Program-made: the position numbers and the translations under genes
Shown: positions 33,667-42,668 of the stretch, piece by piece
Layout: the number at the start of each line of letters is the position of its first letter
Position numbering within the stretch: the stretch's first letter is position 1
The notes under the pieces: generated by a model
The model's database searches: none
Told to the model about the DNA's origin: nothing
What the model saw: the letters and a program-made list of their open reading frames with translations, nothing else
Assembly: GCA_020634435.1 (NCBI GenBank)
Contig: JACKBS010000005.1
Coordinates: 434,001 to 498,000, forward strand
DNA length: 64,000 bases
Direction of reading: 5' to 3'
Source of the DNA: Ardenticatenaceae bacterium
Lineage (GTDB): Bacteria; Chloroflexota; Anaerolineae; Promineifilales; Promineifilaceae

Positions 33667-34992
33667 ATGAAGCGAAGTTTTAACTTGATTCGGCTGGCGG
33701 CGGTGCCGTTGAGCCTCACCTTGATTAGCATTTTGGCGGGCAGCGTCATTAACCGGGTGATGGTGGTGGAGCTGGGCCTGCCGGTGACGCTGGCCGGGCT
33801 GTTTTTGGCGGTGCCGCTGCTGGTAGCGCCTATTCGCGTCTGGCTGGGCTACCGTTCCGATGCGTACCCGATTCGCGGGCTGCGGCGTGAGCCGTACATC
33901 ATCATTGGCGCAGGATTGGCTGGTTTAGGAGCGGCCGTTTCTGTAGCCCTCGTTTTGCGCACCGAAGCATTACTCAGCGTGGCGGCCCTGGCCACCCTGC
34001 TGTTCCTCGTTGTGTACGGTATTGGCAAAAACCTGACGAGCAACACCTTCCAGGCGCTTTTAGCCGACAAATTTGAAGAGGGTGCGCCCCGCTCTCGCGC
34101 CGCCACGCTGTATGAAGTAGTCAACATGATTGGCCTCATCGCTGGGGCAGGCATCGTGGGGGCGACCTTGCAGCCGTACTCGCCGGAGCGGCTTACCGTC
34201 GTGGTGGCCGTCATTGGCGCGATGGCCTTGGTGTTTGCCCTGCTTGCCGCCCCTGGCCAGGAACCGCGCGACGTGGCTCACCGGGGCAGCCAGGCCGCCC
34301 GTTCGCAAGATTTCCAGACGATTGTGAAAACGGTGGTGCTGGGTAATCCGCAGGTGCGTCGCTTTTTTGTGGTGGTGATGCTGACGCTGCTGGGTACCCA
34401 AATTCAGGATGTGCTGCTAGAGCCATATGCGGCCGTTCGCTTTGGCATGACGGTAGGCGAGAGTTCTCAACTGACCGCATTTTGGGGTCTGGGCACGTTG
34501 ATTGCCATGCTGGCTTCTGGGCTGTACCTCATCAAGAAGTTCGGCTACCTGCGCATTTACCGCATCGGTCTGGCCGTGGTGGCGGTGATGTTTTTGCTCA
34601 TCGTGGCCATTGGTTTTACGGGCAACGCCAATTTGCTGCGACTGGCGGTTGTTTTGCTGGGGCTGGGCACGGGCCTATCCGCCGCCAGCTTGCTGGTGTC
34701 GATGATTGAGTTCACCACGGAAGCCCGCGCTGGTTTACTGATTGGCGTCTGGGGCGTGGCCCACCAGCTAGGGCGGGCGATGGCCAGCTTGCTGGGGGGC
34801 ATTGTTGTGGATGGCTTGCTGTCGGTGTCTGGCGGCAACGAGATGCTGGCTTACGGCACGGCGTTTGTGCTGGAAATTGTGCTCATCGTGGTGGCCATTG
34901 GGCTGATTGGCAAGGTGAATGTGCAAGAGGCGAAGGCGTCTGTGGCGGAGTTTGGTGTGGCGGGAACGGCCGTTCCTGCCGTAACTGATTAG
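33667..34992 (+). CDS. PucC-family (BCD) major facilitator transporter
   Basis: The 441-residue protein has twelve hydrophobic helices. The opening PLSLTLISILAGSVINRVMVVELGLP and the following RVWLGYRSDAYPIRGLRREPYI match the signature of the BCD/PucC family. Known members are linked to assembly of bacteriochlorophyll light-harvesting complexes; a role with other tetrapyrroles has been proposed. No photosynthesis gene is seen in the window, so phototrophy cannot be inferred. The gene follows protoporphyrinogen oxidase by about 260 bp, which makes tetrapyrrole handling the best guess. Confidence 0.85.
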   Translation: MKRSFNLIRLAAVPLSLTLISILAGSVINRVMVVELGLPVTLAGLFLAVPLLVAPIRVWLGYRSDAYPIRGLRREPYIIIGAGLAGLGAAVSVALVLRTEALLSVAALATLLFLVVYGIGKNLTSNTFQALLADKFEEGAPRSRAATLYEVVNMIGLIAGAGIVGATLQPYSPERLTVVVAVIGAMALVFALLAAPGQEPRDVAHRGSQAARSQDFQTIVKTVVLGNPQVRRFFVVVMLTLLGTQIQDVLLEPYAAVRFGMTVGESSQLTAFWGLGTLIAMLASGLYLIKKFGYLRIYRIGLAVVAVMFLLIVAIGFTGNANLLRLAVVLLGLGTGLSAASLLVSMIEFTTEARAGLLIGVWGVAHQLGRAMASLLGGIVVDGLLSVSGGNEMLAYGTAFVLEIVLIVVAIGLIGKVNVQEAKASVAEFGVAGTAVPAVTD

Positions 34993-35001
34993 TAAACATT
35001 C

Positions 35002-35057
35002 AACGCAGAGGCGCGGAGGCGCAGAGTTTTTTCTCCGCGTCTTTGCGTCTCTGCGTT
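35002..35057. repeat. ACGCAGAG / CTCTGCGT hairpin repeat
   Basis: AACGCAGAG (35002-35010) pairs with CTCTGCGTT (35049-35057) and the inner GCGCGGAGGCGCAGAG pairs in part with CTCCGCGTCTTTGCG. It follows the PucC-family stop codon and could serve as a 3' hairpin. Confidence 0.75.
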
Positions 35058-35107
35058 AAAGATTCTTGAGGGTTTTGGTAGCGGATTTACGGCCGTTCCC
35101 TCCATCC

Positions 35108-35644
35108 CTACCCCATCACCAACAAAATCACCACGAGCAAAACCATCACCAGCAGCAGCGCCAGGACCAGCAGGCCCCATTCTAGCATGGTGAGGCGGGG
35201 TTTGTTTTGCTGCGGTGGCGCAACGGCCGTTACCATTTCCAGCCTAACTTCATCCGGTTCATGAGCGAAACGGCCGTGCAGTTTAAACGTCGCTTCCACG
35301 GCCCGCAGCGCTGCGCCGCAGACCACCAACGCCATAAACACATTGGTCCCGCCAACCGTAATCCCGGCTGAATTCATCACCGTCATCACCAGCGCCGCGC
35401 CAGACAGCAACAGCAGCAGTAAGGCCACAATCCGGCTGCGCAAATACAGCAGCGCTAGGCCCAGCACCACATACAAAACCGCATCAAACAGCAGCGTCGG
35501 CCACAAAAAGATGCCCACAATCCCTTGGATGATGCCGACCACCACAAAAGCGATGGCACTTTGCTTAATAACTTCCAGCGCCACGGCGCGGCTGTTGATG
35601 GGTTCGAGCAGGTTGGCTTTTTTCCGGGTGGCAGGCTTAGACAT
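35108..35644 (-). CDS. Small polytopic membrane protein
   Basis: The start at 35644 (MSKPATRKKANLLEP) gives a basic N-terminus and is preceded by AGGTCC; an upstream extension to 35692 reads through likely intergenic DNA. The product of 178 residues has four helices in residues ~25-105, a cytoplasmic-like loop holding HGRFAHEPDEVRLEM, and a last helix LLVLALLLVMVLLVVILLVM. No family recognised. Two ACGGCCGT copies lie in the loop region (35222, 35270). Confidence 0.7.
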   Translation of the reverse strand: MSKPATRKKANLLEPINSRAVALEVIKQSAIAFVVVGIIQGIVGIFLWPTLLFDAVLYVVLGLALLYLRSRIVALLLLLLSGAALVMTVMNSAGITVGGTNVFMALVVCGAALRAVEATFKLHGRFAHEPDEVRLEMVTAVAPPQQNKPRLTMLEWGLLVLALLLVMVLLVVILLVMG

Positions 35645-35735
35645 GGCAGTGGACCTTTTTTGCTGGTGTGCCGGGCGACTGATCCGGCACAAAACGGACA
35701 GAATGCGGACATTGTAAACGGAAAACGGCCGTCTC

Positions 35736-36530
35736 TCAATCCACCAACTTCTCTGCCTGGGCCAACAACCACTGCTCTATTTCAGGAATATCTTCACTTA
35801 GCCGGGCCGCCGCTACGATGGGCAGCCAACGGCCGTATTCCACCCGCCCCGCTGGCCGCAACGCAAAATACCGCCGCAGGTAAACGGCATGGAACAACCG
35901 CACAAACAGCTTTTCGATGGCGCTGGTGGTTTGTTCGGTCGCCGCTACTCCCTGGGCAATAATTGACGATCGGGCCAGATCGGCCAGCGGATTGCCCCGC
36001 GTAGCGTCAATCCAGTCGATGATTACTTCCCCCTGCGGCGTGGCCAGCACATTGGCCGGATGAAAATCGCCGTGGCAAAGCTGATCGCCATCTGGCATCT
36101 GGGCCAAGGCAGCCAACACCCGCCCCCGCAAGCCGTCGGGCAGTGCCTGAGCCGCCTCAATTTTCTCAACCAGCCGCTGCCGCTGGCGAGGAATCTCCAG
36201 CGTAATGGTTCGCGTGTGCATCTCAACGTGCAGTTCGGCCATGCGCCGCGCATAGCGGAAGATGGTCCACGGCTTCTGGGGCATCACCTCAAACAAGGCC
36301 GCTCCCGCCACCCGCTCGTAGATGAGACCGATACGGCCGTTTACTTCCACCATCTCCCCCACGGCGGGCGCTGGCAAGCCGCTGCTGTACACCATCTCGG
36401 CCAGTTGCGCTTCGCGGGCGATGCTCTCACGTGAAAACCCGTCGAAATACAGCTTAAGCACCTGGTTGTCTGGCCAGGGATAGATTTCGGCGGTACGGCC
36501 GTAGGCGATCGGGGAACCTAAATCTTTCAT
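35736..36530 (-). CDS. Aminoglycoside phosphotransferase-family (APH/choline kinase-like) protein
   Basis: Start at 36530 (MKDLGSPIAYG), which overlaps the upstream stop as ATGA. The kinase fold is seen in VLKLYFDGF (ATP Lys), GLIYERVAG, the catalytic loop LCHGDFHPANVLAT (HGDxxxxN) and the metal site VIIDWIDATRGNPLADLA. The product is 264 residues. Such enzymes phosphorylate small hydroxylated molecules; the substrate here is unknown and resistance should not be assumed. Translational coupling to the membrane protein gene upstream suggests joint function. Confidence 0.85.
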   Translation of the reverse strand: MKDLGSPIAYGRTAEIYPWPDNQVLKLYFDGFSRESIAREAQLAEMVYSSGLPAPAVGEMVEVNGRIGLIYERVAGAALFEVMPQKPWTIFRYARRMAELHVEMHTRTITLEIPRQRQRLVEKIEAAQALPDGLRGRVLAALAQMPDGDQLCHGDFHPANVLATPQGEVIIDWIDATRGNPLADLARSSIIAQGVAATEQTTSAIEKLFVRLFHAVYLRRYFALRPAGRVEYGRWLPIVAAARLSEDIPEIEQWLLAQAEKLVD

Positions 36531-36964
36531 ACAGCTGTAAGCTCGCGGTTTAGCCCAAATTTGTGAAACAACAGCCAATAAGCCAACAAAACCAGTAGCC
36601 AAACAAAAAAGTTAATATTGGGAACTAGGTCTGAAAATTGTGAAAAGCTGCCCAAAAAGCCCAACAACACAAAGCGCCAGCTTGCGCCCGCACCAATATG
36701 AATTTCTTCGCCCAACCAAATAATCAGCCGACTCACCAGCCAGGCCGCTACCAAAATGACGAAGGGAAAGAACAGGAAAAAGAATAGGTCAGGGCCGCCA
36801 AACGCCTGGGGCCGCTCAACAAAATAAAGGGCAGGCGCTGAAATTTCTCGTGGTCGGTCGGGAAAGGCAACAAAGATGAACCATTCAAAAAAGGTAGAAA
36901 ACAGCACACCGGAAACTGTAGCAATCAAACCCATTTTGTAACTTTCTCGCGTTGTTTTTGGCAT
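36527..36964 (-). CDS. Four-helix membrane protein
   Basis: The 145-residue product has helices at about 12-33, 58-84 and 92-135 with an aromatic-rich character (FFEWFIFVAF, FFFLFFPFVILVAAWLV, FFVWLLVLLAYWLLF). No motif identified. Its stop overlaps the kinase-like gene start by ATGA. A 35-bp hairpin (36991-37025) lies just upstream on its 5' side. Confidence 0.7.
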   Translation of the reverse strand: MPKTTRESYKMGLIATVSGVLFSTFFEWFIFVAFPDRPREISAPALYFVERPQAFGGPDLFFFLFFPFVILVAAWLVSRLIIWLGEEIHIGAGASWRFVLLGFLGSFSQFSDLVPNINFFVWLLVLLAYWLLFHKFGLNRELTAV

Positions 36965-36990
36965 TTCTGGCCTCCTGTGGGGTTCTGATT

Positions 36991-37025
36991 GTGAGAATGA
37001 TTGTTAGAAACCCAACCATTCTCAC
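36991..37025. terminator. GTGAGAATG hairpin upstream of membrane protein gene
   Basis: Perfect arms GTGAGAATG (36991-36999) and CATTCTCAC (37017-37025), with further pairing ATTGTT/AAC inside. It lies 14 bp downstream of the aldo/keto reductase stop as read on the minus strand, so it may terminate that transcript; a short T-tract is weak. Confidence 0.55.
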
Positions 37026-37038
37026 GTTTGATTCTCAA

Positions 37039-38037
37039 TTACCACGCATAGGCGTTGGGCGCTTCGCCGCCGGGGCCGGGGAAAATTTCGTCCAGCTTTT
37101 GCAGCGTCTCGGCGTCCAGCACAATTTCCGTGGCGCGGACGGCGCTTTCCAGCTGCTCCATCGTGCGCGGCCCGATGATCGGCGCGGTCACAATCGGGTT
37201 GTGCAGCAGCCAGGCAAGGGCCACTTCCCCCGGTGGATGGCCAATTTCGCGGCAGAGCGCTTCGTACTTCTCCAGCTTGCCCCGATTGGCTTCGACCTGC
37301 TTCTCAAAGTTCTCACCTTTGCGGCGGCCAGTTTCCAGCTTCTCCAACGCACCGCCCAGCAGGCCGCCATCCAGCGGGCTCCAGGGAATCAGCCCCAGGC
37401 CGTAGTGACGGCAGGCGGGAATTACCTCTAGCTCCACCATGCGGTTGTTCAGATGGTAGATGCTTTGCTCGCTCACCAGCCCCATCATGCCCCGTTTGGA
37501 CGCTTCCTGGCACGCCGTGGCAATGTCCCACCCGGCAAAGTTGCTCGAACCGACGTAGACCACTTTGCCCTGGTCCACCAGGCTGCCAAACGCCTGCCAC
37601 GTTTCATCCCAGGGGCAGTCGCGGTCAATGTGGTGCATCTGGTAGATGTCGATCCAATCGGTTTGCAGGCGGCTCAGGCTGCCTTCGCAATGCTTGCGGA
37701 TTTTGTACGCGGACAGGCTGCGATTGTCGCTGTTGACCTCAGGCAAATTGGCTTTGCGGGTGACGGGGTTAAACACTTTGGTGGCCAGCACGGTCGCCTC
37801 GCGCCGTCCGCCACCCTGGGCAAACCAGCGCCCGATGATTTCTTCGGTGTAGCCATGCTCCACGGCCCAACCGTACACATCGGCCGTATCGAAGAAGTTG
37901 ATGCCCAACTCAAGGGCGCGATCCATGATTTTGTAGCTCTCTTCTTCGCTGGTGTGCCAGCCAAAGTTCATTGTGCCCAGGCACAGATTGCTCACGACAA
38001 CGCCGTGTTTGCCCAGACGTTTATGGGTAACTGCCAT
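37039..38037 (-). CDS. Aldo/keto reductase
   Basis: NADPH-dependent (beta/alpha)8 reductase of 332 residues. The conserved FFDTADVYG gives catalytic Asp and Tyr; the Lys is in VLATKVFN and the His in YQMHHIDRD. VSEQSIYHL and the C-terminal PIIGPRTMEQLESAV are typical of the YajO/Tas subgroup that reduces aldehydes. No signal peptide. It is flanked by a possible terminator, and an 18-bp extended palindrome (38064-38081) lies 27 bp upstream of its start. Confidence 0.92.
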   Translation of the reverse strand: MAVTHKRLGKHGVVVSNLCLGTMNFGWHTSEEESYKIMDRALELGINFFDTADVYGWAVEHGYTEEIIGRWFAQGGGRREATVLATKVFNPVTRKANLPEVNSDNRSLSAYKIRKHCEGSLSRLQTDWIDIYQMHHIDRDCPWDETWQAFGSLVDQGKVVYVGSSNFAGWDIATACQEASKRGMMGLVSEQSIYHLNNRMVELEVIPACRHYGLGLIPWSPLDGGLLGGALEKLETGRRKGENFEKQVEANRGKLEKYEALCREIGHPPGEVALAWLLHNPIVTAPIIGPRTMEQLESAVRATEIVLDAETLQKLDEIFPGPGGEAPNAYAW

Positions 38038-38289
38038 GTTGAAACTCCTTTATTGTTGTGGGTGGGAAACGGCCGTTTCCCGACAAATCGCTACTCGTTC
38101 CAGCCTATGCCGCGAGCAGCGGAATCCTAGTTGGACAACTGAATTTTAGCGTAACTTGGCCGCCTGCCCCACCCATACCCCGTACTAAAGTCACCTTCAA
38201 TACGGCCGTTTCCTCACGCACAATCTTCTATGGAGATTGCAGAATTAGCCGCGCCGCACAAAATACGGCCGTAAAGGGAGCGTGACCTC

Positions 38290-40215
38290 ATGAAACAAAC
38301 CAATAAATCAGACAGCCAACGTGGCAAACTGTCCCCTTCTAAAAGATTATCAGGCGAGATTGGCCTTTTGCTCGTTTTGCTGCTTGTCCTGGCCCTGCTG
38401 TTTATGACCCGACCAGTGCAAGGCGCGGGTGTCGTCGGCAGTGGCACACCCGGCAGCTGCACCGAAGCCGCCCTCAACACCGCCCTGTCTGGCGGCGGCA
38501 GCATTAGCTTCAACTGCGGCGGCAGCCACACCATTACCCTCACCAGCCAGAAAACAATCAACAGCAACACAACGATTAACGGCGGGGGGCAAATCACCCT
38601 CAGCGGCGGTGGCACCACCCGCCTGTTTAACCTGCAAAACGGAGCCAACCTCACCCTGCAAAACATCACCCTGCAAAGTGGCAAAAGCAGCAGCAACGGC
38701 GGGGCAATTTATGTGGAGCGGCTCAGCACGCTCACCCTCACCAACAGCGCCATCAACAGCTCCACGGCGGCCAATGGCGGGGCCATCGCCCTCAACGGCT
38801 GGGGTTCCAGCGATGCCGGCGGCACGCTTATCGTCACCGACAGCAGCTTTAGCGGCAACAGCTCTACGGCCGCGGCCATCCCTGGCGGGGGCAATGGCGG
38901 CGGGGCGCTGTACATCACCGGCGGCTCAACGGCAACCGTGAGCGGCAGCACGTTTAGCAGCAACACCTCCGTCAACGGTGGGGGCATCCACATTTTAGGG
39001 GCTAATCTCACCGTCACAGACAGCACCTTCACCGGCAACATCGCCAACAACACCGCGGGCGGGGGCGGTGGTGGGGCCATTTATGTAGACGGTACCAAAA
39101 ACTTCAACGGCACGATTGACATCTCGTTTAGCACCTTCAGCAACAACCAGAGCAATCAGCTGGGCGGGGCCATTTTTAGCTTCCCGGAAGGCACTGGCAG
39201 CACGCTCATCAGCCATTCGCTGTTTGACGGCAACTCGGCCACGGGCAGCGGGCAGGGCGGCGCGATTTATCACCAAAGCGCCACCAGCAACGGGCCGCTC
39301 AACATTAGCAACAGCACGTTTATGAACAACAACGCCCACGCCACCGACGGCAGCGCCAGCTCTGGTGGGGCGCTCTGGCTGCTAGATGCGCCGGTCACCA
39401 TTACCAACAGTACGTTTGCGGGCAACGACGCCACCACGCCGCTGTCCCTGCCCGCTGACGATTGGCATCGCGGCTTTGGCGGGGCCATCCGCACCAGCAG
39501 CGCCACGACAATTGTGAACAGCACGCTGGTGAACAACACGGCGGGCTTTGTCGGCGGGGCGATTGCCGGGCCAGCCACGGTGCGTAATACAATCATCGCC
39601 AACAACGACGGCGACAATCCGTGGGACATCCAGGAAAACTGCACGGATGTGTTGACCAATGCGGGCAACAATATTCAGTTTCCACAAAAAACGACGGGGA
39701 ACTGGAATGATTATGAATGTTTTGCCGGGCAAACGGCCGTAAATCCCCAGGTCGGTTCGATTGGCAGCTACGGCGGGCTCACCCCAGTCGTGCCCATTCT
39801 GGCAGGCAGCCCGGCCATCAATGCGGGTAGCAATTGCCCCACTCTCGACCAGCGCGATTTTGCGCGAAGTGGCACTTGCGACATCGGCGCATTTGAATAT
39901 GGTGGCAGTTGGCAGCTGCAAAGTCTAACGCCGCCCTGGTCGCTTGTGACCAACCCCCAGGATGTGATTTTGACTGTGCAGGGGGTGGGCTTTACATCCA
40001 GCGCCGTGGTGCGCTGGAACGGAGTCAATCGGGCCACGACCTATGTAAGTTCGTCGGTAGTTACGGCAGTTCTCCCTGCTTCTGATCTAAACACTCTGGG
40101 CAGTTACAACATCACCATCTACGACGCCAGCCGCAGCCAGGAAAGTGCCCCAGCTACCTTCAAGGTAGTGAACCAGCTGTACGAAACATTTTTGCCGGTG
40201 GTAATACGGCCGTAA
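38290..40215 (+). CDS. Secreted right-handed beta-helix protein with C-terminal IPT/TIG domain
   Basis: A signal anchor (IGLLLVLLLVLALLFM) precedes a mature protein of about 600 residues. Residues 50-490 are a series of beta-helix turns with repeated GGAI, LTLTNS and STFSGNS-like elements, as in pectate-lyase-fold and chlamydial Pmp-type surface proteins. The segment around 540-625 (VILTVQGVGFTSSAVVRWNG) is an IPT/TIG Ig-like domain. The tail ends FLPVVIRP, matching the YLPLVIQ tail of the propeller protein at 54104. The role is likely adhesion or glycan binding; no catalytic residues are evident. The stop lies within ACGGCCGTAA. Confidence 0.82.
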   Translation: MKQTNKSDSQRGKLSPSKRLSGEIGLLLVLLLVLALLFMTRPVQGAGVVGSGTPGSCTEAALNTALSGGGSISFNCGGSHTITLTSQKTINSNTTINGGGQITLSGGGTTRLFNLQNGANLTLQNITLQSGKSSSNGGAIYVERLSTLTLTNSAINSSTAANGGAIALNGWGSSDAGGTLIVTDSSFSGNSSTAAAIPGGGNGGGALYITGGSTATVSGSTFSSNTSVNGGGIHILGANLTVTDSTFTGNIANNTAGGGGGGAIYVDGTKNFNGTIDISFSTFSNNQSNQLGGAIFSFPEGTGSTLISHSLFDGNSATGSGQGGAIYHQSATSNGPLNISNSTFMNNNAHATDGSASSGGALWLLDAPVTITNSTFAGNDATTPLSLPADDWHRGFGGAIRTSSATTIVNSTLVNNTAGFVGGAIAGPATVRNTIIANNDGDNPWDIQENCTDVLTNAGNNIQFPQKTTGNWNDYECFAGQTAVNPQVGSIGSYGGLTPVVPILAGSPAINAGSNCPTLDQRDFARSGTCDIGAFEYGGSWQLQSLTPPWSLVTNPQDVILTVQGVGFTSSAVVRWNGVNRATTYVSSSVVTAVLPASDLNTLGSYNITIYDASRSQESAPATFKVVNQLYETFLPVVIRP

Positions 40216-40240
40216 CGCAACAGTTCCAAATATGGCTTCG

Positions 40241-40399
40241 GTAGGGGTGGGACGGCGCGGCCTGGTTTTGGGCTAAACAGGGTATCTTTTTTCCGCGCCG
40301 TCTCACCCAGCCTTGCGTGAACGGCCGTTTTGGGCGAGACGGCGCGGTGACAAGGCTATCTGTCATACTGGAGATTGCCCCGCACCGTCCCGCCCCAAC
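40241..40399. mobile_element. 159-bp double-hairpin element, copy 2 (MITE-like, non-coding)
   Basis: Starts GTAGGGGTGGGACGG and ends with the near complement CCGTCCCGCCCCAAC. It contains four alternating copies of the 16-bp unit GGGYGRGACGGCGCGG (forward, inverse, forward, inverse), making two hairpins. The centre GAACGGCCGTTTTGGGCGAG matches copy 1 at 24194-24351. The remaining interval to the EF-hand gene (40400-40568) shows no gene. Confidence 0.82.
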
Positions 40400-40568
40400 A
40401 AAATTTCATCCACATACAGATTCTCTCTTCATAAAAATAGCTATCTGCTGCTTCTGGATCGTTTTGGGATCGCCCGGCGCTTAAAGTAAAGATATTGATT
40501 ATCGAGTGCAATGCGGTACGGCACAGCGCCCGCCGGTTGCGGTTCTAGCCACGAAAGGAGAAACAAGC

Positions 40569-41105
40569 ATGGCATCTGAATTACAAAAGAAGAAGTGGGC
40601 CAACATGTTTAACATGTTCGATGTTAACGGCGACGGCAAAATTGAGCAGGCTGACTTTGAGCTGTTTCACACCCGCCTCTATGAAATGCGCGGCATTGGC
40701 CCTGGCGACGCGCAATTTGATGATCTCAACGGCCGTTTTGCCGGATTCGCCCAGGCATTGCAACAAGTCACCCAATCAGACAGTGTGGGGATGGATGATT
40801 GGATCAGCTTTTTGTCTGGTGTGGCTAACGCGCCACAAAAGTATCAGATCGTTCGGCCAATTTCCGAAGCGATTTTTGGCCTCTGGGATTTGAATGGCGA
40901 TGGTCATGTTTCGCTTTCAGAGTACCGCAAGCTGTGCACCGTCATGCGCTTAGGCGAAGAATATGCCGACCAGATTTTTACCAAGCTTGATCTCAACCAG
41001 GATCAGCGGATTACGGTGGATGAGCTGATCACGCTCTCAGATGAGTTTTTTGTTGGCGACGACCCGGCGGCACCGGGGAATTTGTTTTTTGGTCCGTTAA
41101 ACTAA
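40569..41105 (+). CDS. EF-hand calcium-binding protein (calerythrin-like)
   Basis: Start at ATG 40569 with AAAGGAG nine bases upstream; the longer frame lacks a site. The 178-residue product holds EF-hand loops DVNGDGKIEQAD (about residue 17), DLNGDGHVSLSE (about 108) and DLNQDQRITVDE (about 142). A fourth, degenerate hand lies near residue 60. This layout and length match prokaryotic calerythrin/sarcoplasmic-type buffers that bind Ca2+ in the cytoplasm. No signal peptide. A hairpin built from two ACGGCCGT copies terminates the gene. Confidence 0.88.
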   Translation: MASELQKKKWANMFNMFDVNGDGKIEQADFELFHTRLYEMRGIGPGDAQFDDLNGRFAGFAQALQQVTQSDSVGMDDWISFLSGVANAPQKYQIVRPISEAIFGLWDLNGDGHVSLSEYRKLCTVMRLGEEYADQIFTKLDLNQDQRITVDELITLSDEFFVGDDPAAPGNLFFGPLN

Positions 41106-41127
41106 GCCCACTTCACTGCTTAAATCA

Positions 41128-41170
41128 AAAACGGCCGTAAACTGGAATCCAATTTACGGCCGTTTTATTT
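41128..41170. terminator. Bidirectional terminator built from two ACGGCCGT palindromes
   Basis: AAAACGGCCGTAAA (41128-41141) and TTTACGGCCGTTTT (41153-41166) form a perfect 14-bp stem with an 11-nt loop. T-rich tracts lie on both outer sides. It separates convergent genes, and each arm contains the iterated palindrome. Confidence 0.85.
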
Positions 41171-41192
41171 TGTTAGCAGCGCAGCGGATTAC

Positions 41193-42539
41193 CTATTTTA
41201 GGTAGCCCAGCCATTTCCACTGGTAATCAATCATCGTGTCCAGCAGCGCTTCCATTCCCTGATACCGGGTCACAATCGGGTCAACCAGCAGCGCTTGCAG
41301 CGCCAACTCGCGCGACTTGTGCAAAATCGCTTCGGCCGTCATGTCATGCACGGCCACCTGGTTGCGCAGCAGGCCCAAAAAGCCCTTGGGCAACTGCCCC
41401 ATCGCAATGCCGTGGATGCCATTTTTATCCACCGTCGCCGGAACTTCAACCACCAGCCACTCGGGCAGTTCATCAATAAACCCTTTGTTGGGAACGTTAA
41501 CGGCTGGCTCTTCATAGCCCGAATCCGTGAGAATTCCTTCCACAATCGGCACAATGCGTTCTTTGAGTTTTAGCTCAATTTTTGGCTCTACTTTCATCAG
41601 ATAATTTTTATAGAAGCGGTAAAAGTCATTGATACCTTTGTGATCGGTCACGTCGTAAGCCCACTGAATGTATTCGCCAAAGTGGCTGTCGCTGGTGATG
41701 GGCAGCACGCCAAACCGCTCCAGCACCGCCTGAAACACACGCCGCTCGGGCCACGCTTCCGTTCTAAAAACTGGCTCAGTCTCATCATCAGCGCCAGAAT
41801 GCCCGGTTTCCTTAAAATATTTCTGTTCGGTGTCCTGCACGGGCATGTTGCCAAAAAATCCTGGCGCGCGCGCTAAAATGTCCGGGTAGGCGTCCGCCCC
41901 GGTTTCTGTGTAGGTTGCCGTGAGCACGGCGCTAAAATGGTTAAGGCCAGCAGCACGGACGGAAAGATCGGTATACGGCCGTTCCAGCACAAATGGCAAA
42001 AATCGCTCCAGCGAAGCAATCTCGTGGCACAGCCCAATAAACTTCAGCTCCGGGAAGGCTCGATGCACGGTCGTGCAAATGCGGCTCATCGGGTTGCTGA
42101 AGTTGAAAACGTACGCCTCGGGGCAAATCTCCATCACATCGGCGCAAATCTCTAAAATGGGCGGGGTGATGCGCAGGGCATGGAACAAACCACCAGGTCC
42201 GCCGTTTTCGCCATACACCTGCTGAATGCCATACTGCTGCGGAATGCGCCAATCCAGTTCCCACAGCTCAAACCGGTCGCCCACCTCAATGGAAATAATG
42301 ACAAAATCCGCGCCTTGCAGCGCCTCAGCCCGGTTGGTCGTAGCCGAAACGGTGAAGGGCAAATTATTGGCGTCGATAAACGCCTGGCTGTTTGCCTGCA
42401 CCACGCCCATCGTCACCGGATTGATGTCATGTAGCACAATGTGGCTGCCCGCCAGCACCTCACTCTGGAAAATGTCGCCAATCGTCCCGTACCCAAATTG
42501 TGCGCTGCCCGCGCCAATTAAAACAATTCTTTTACCCAT
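41193..42539 (-). CDS. Glycoside hydrolase family 4 (alpha-galactosidase/alpha-glucosidase-like)
   Basis: GH4 enzymes use NAD+ and a divalent metal and act by oxidation-elimination. Start at 42539 (MGKRIVLIGAGSAQFG), the Rossmann motif. Family landmarks are VVLHDINP-like LHDINPVT, VYGENGGPGG, FNFSNPMSRIC, GLCHE (metal-binding Cys/His) and the catalytic-region GLNHF. The product has 448 residues, the normal range. Cytoplasmic; would process imported alpha-galactosides, alpha-glucosides or glucuronides. Substrate cannot be fixed. Divergent from the alditol-oxidase-like gene at 42669. Confidence 0.92.
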   Translation of the reverse strand: MGKRIVLIGAGSAQFGYGTIGDIFQSEVLAGSHIVLHDINPVTMGVVQANSQAFIDANNLPFTVSATTNRAEALQGADFVIISIEVGDRFELWELDWRIPQQYGIQQVYGENGGPGGLFHALRITPPILEICADVMEICPEAYVFNFSNPMSRICTTVHRAFPELKFIGLCHEIASLERFLPFVLERPYTDLSVRAAGLNHFSAVLTATYTETGADAYPDILARAPGFFGNMPVQDTEQKYFKETGHSGADDETEPVFRTEAWPERRVFQAVLERFGVLPITSDSHFGEYIQWAYDVTDHKGINDFYRFYKNYLMKVEPKIELKLKERIVPIVEGILTDSGYEEPAVNVPNKGFIDELPEWLVVEVPATVDKNGIHGIAMGQLPKGFLGLLRNQVAVHDMTAEAILHKSRELALQALLVDPIVTRYQGMEALLDTMIDYQWKWLGYLK

Positions 42540-42668
42540 AAAACACACCTGCCTGTTAGATTTTGGCAAATTATAGGCCAGTTCGGCCCAAATGCCCTGC
42601 GCTTTTTTTGATGGCTCTTTGTTGGGCTATACTCACGCTTCAGGCACACCACAGGGAGAAAAACGATC

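Noticed and set aside
35736..36530. Antibiotic resistance kinase
   Set aside because: The fold is of the aminoglycoside phosphotransferase family, but many members act on metabolites and nothing in the context indicates resistance.
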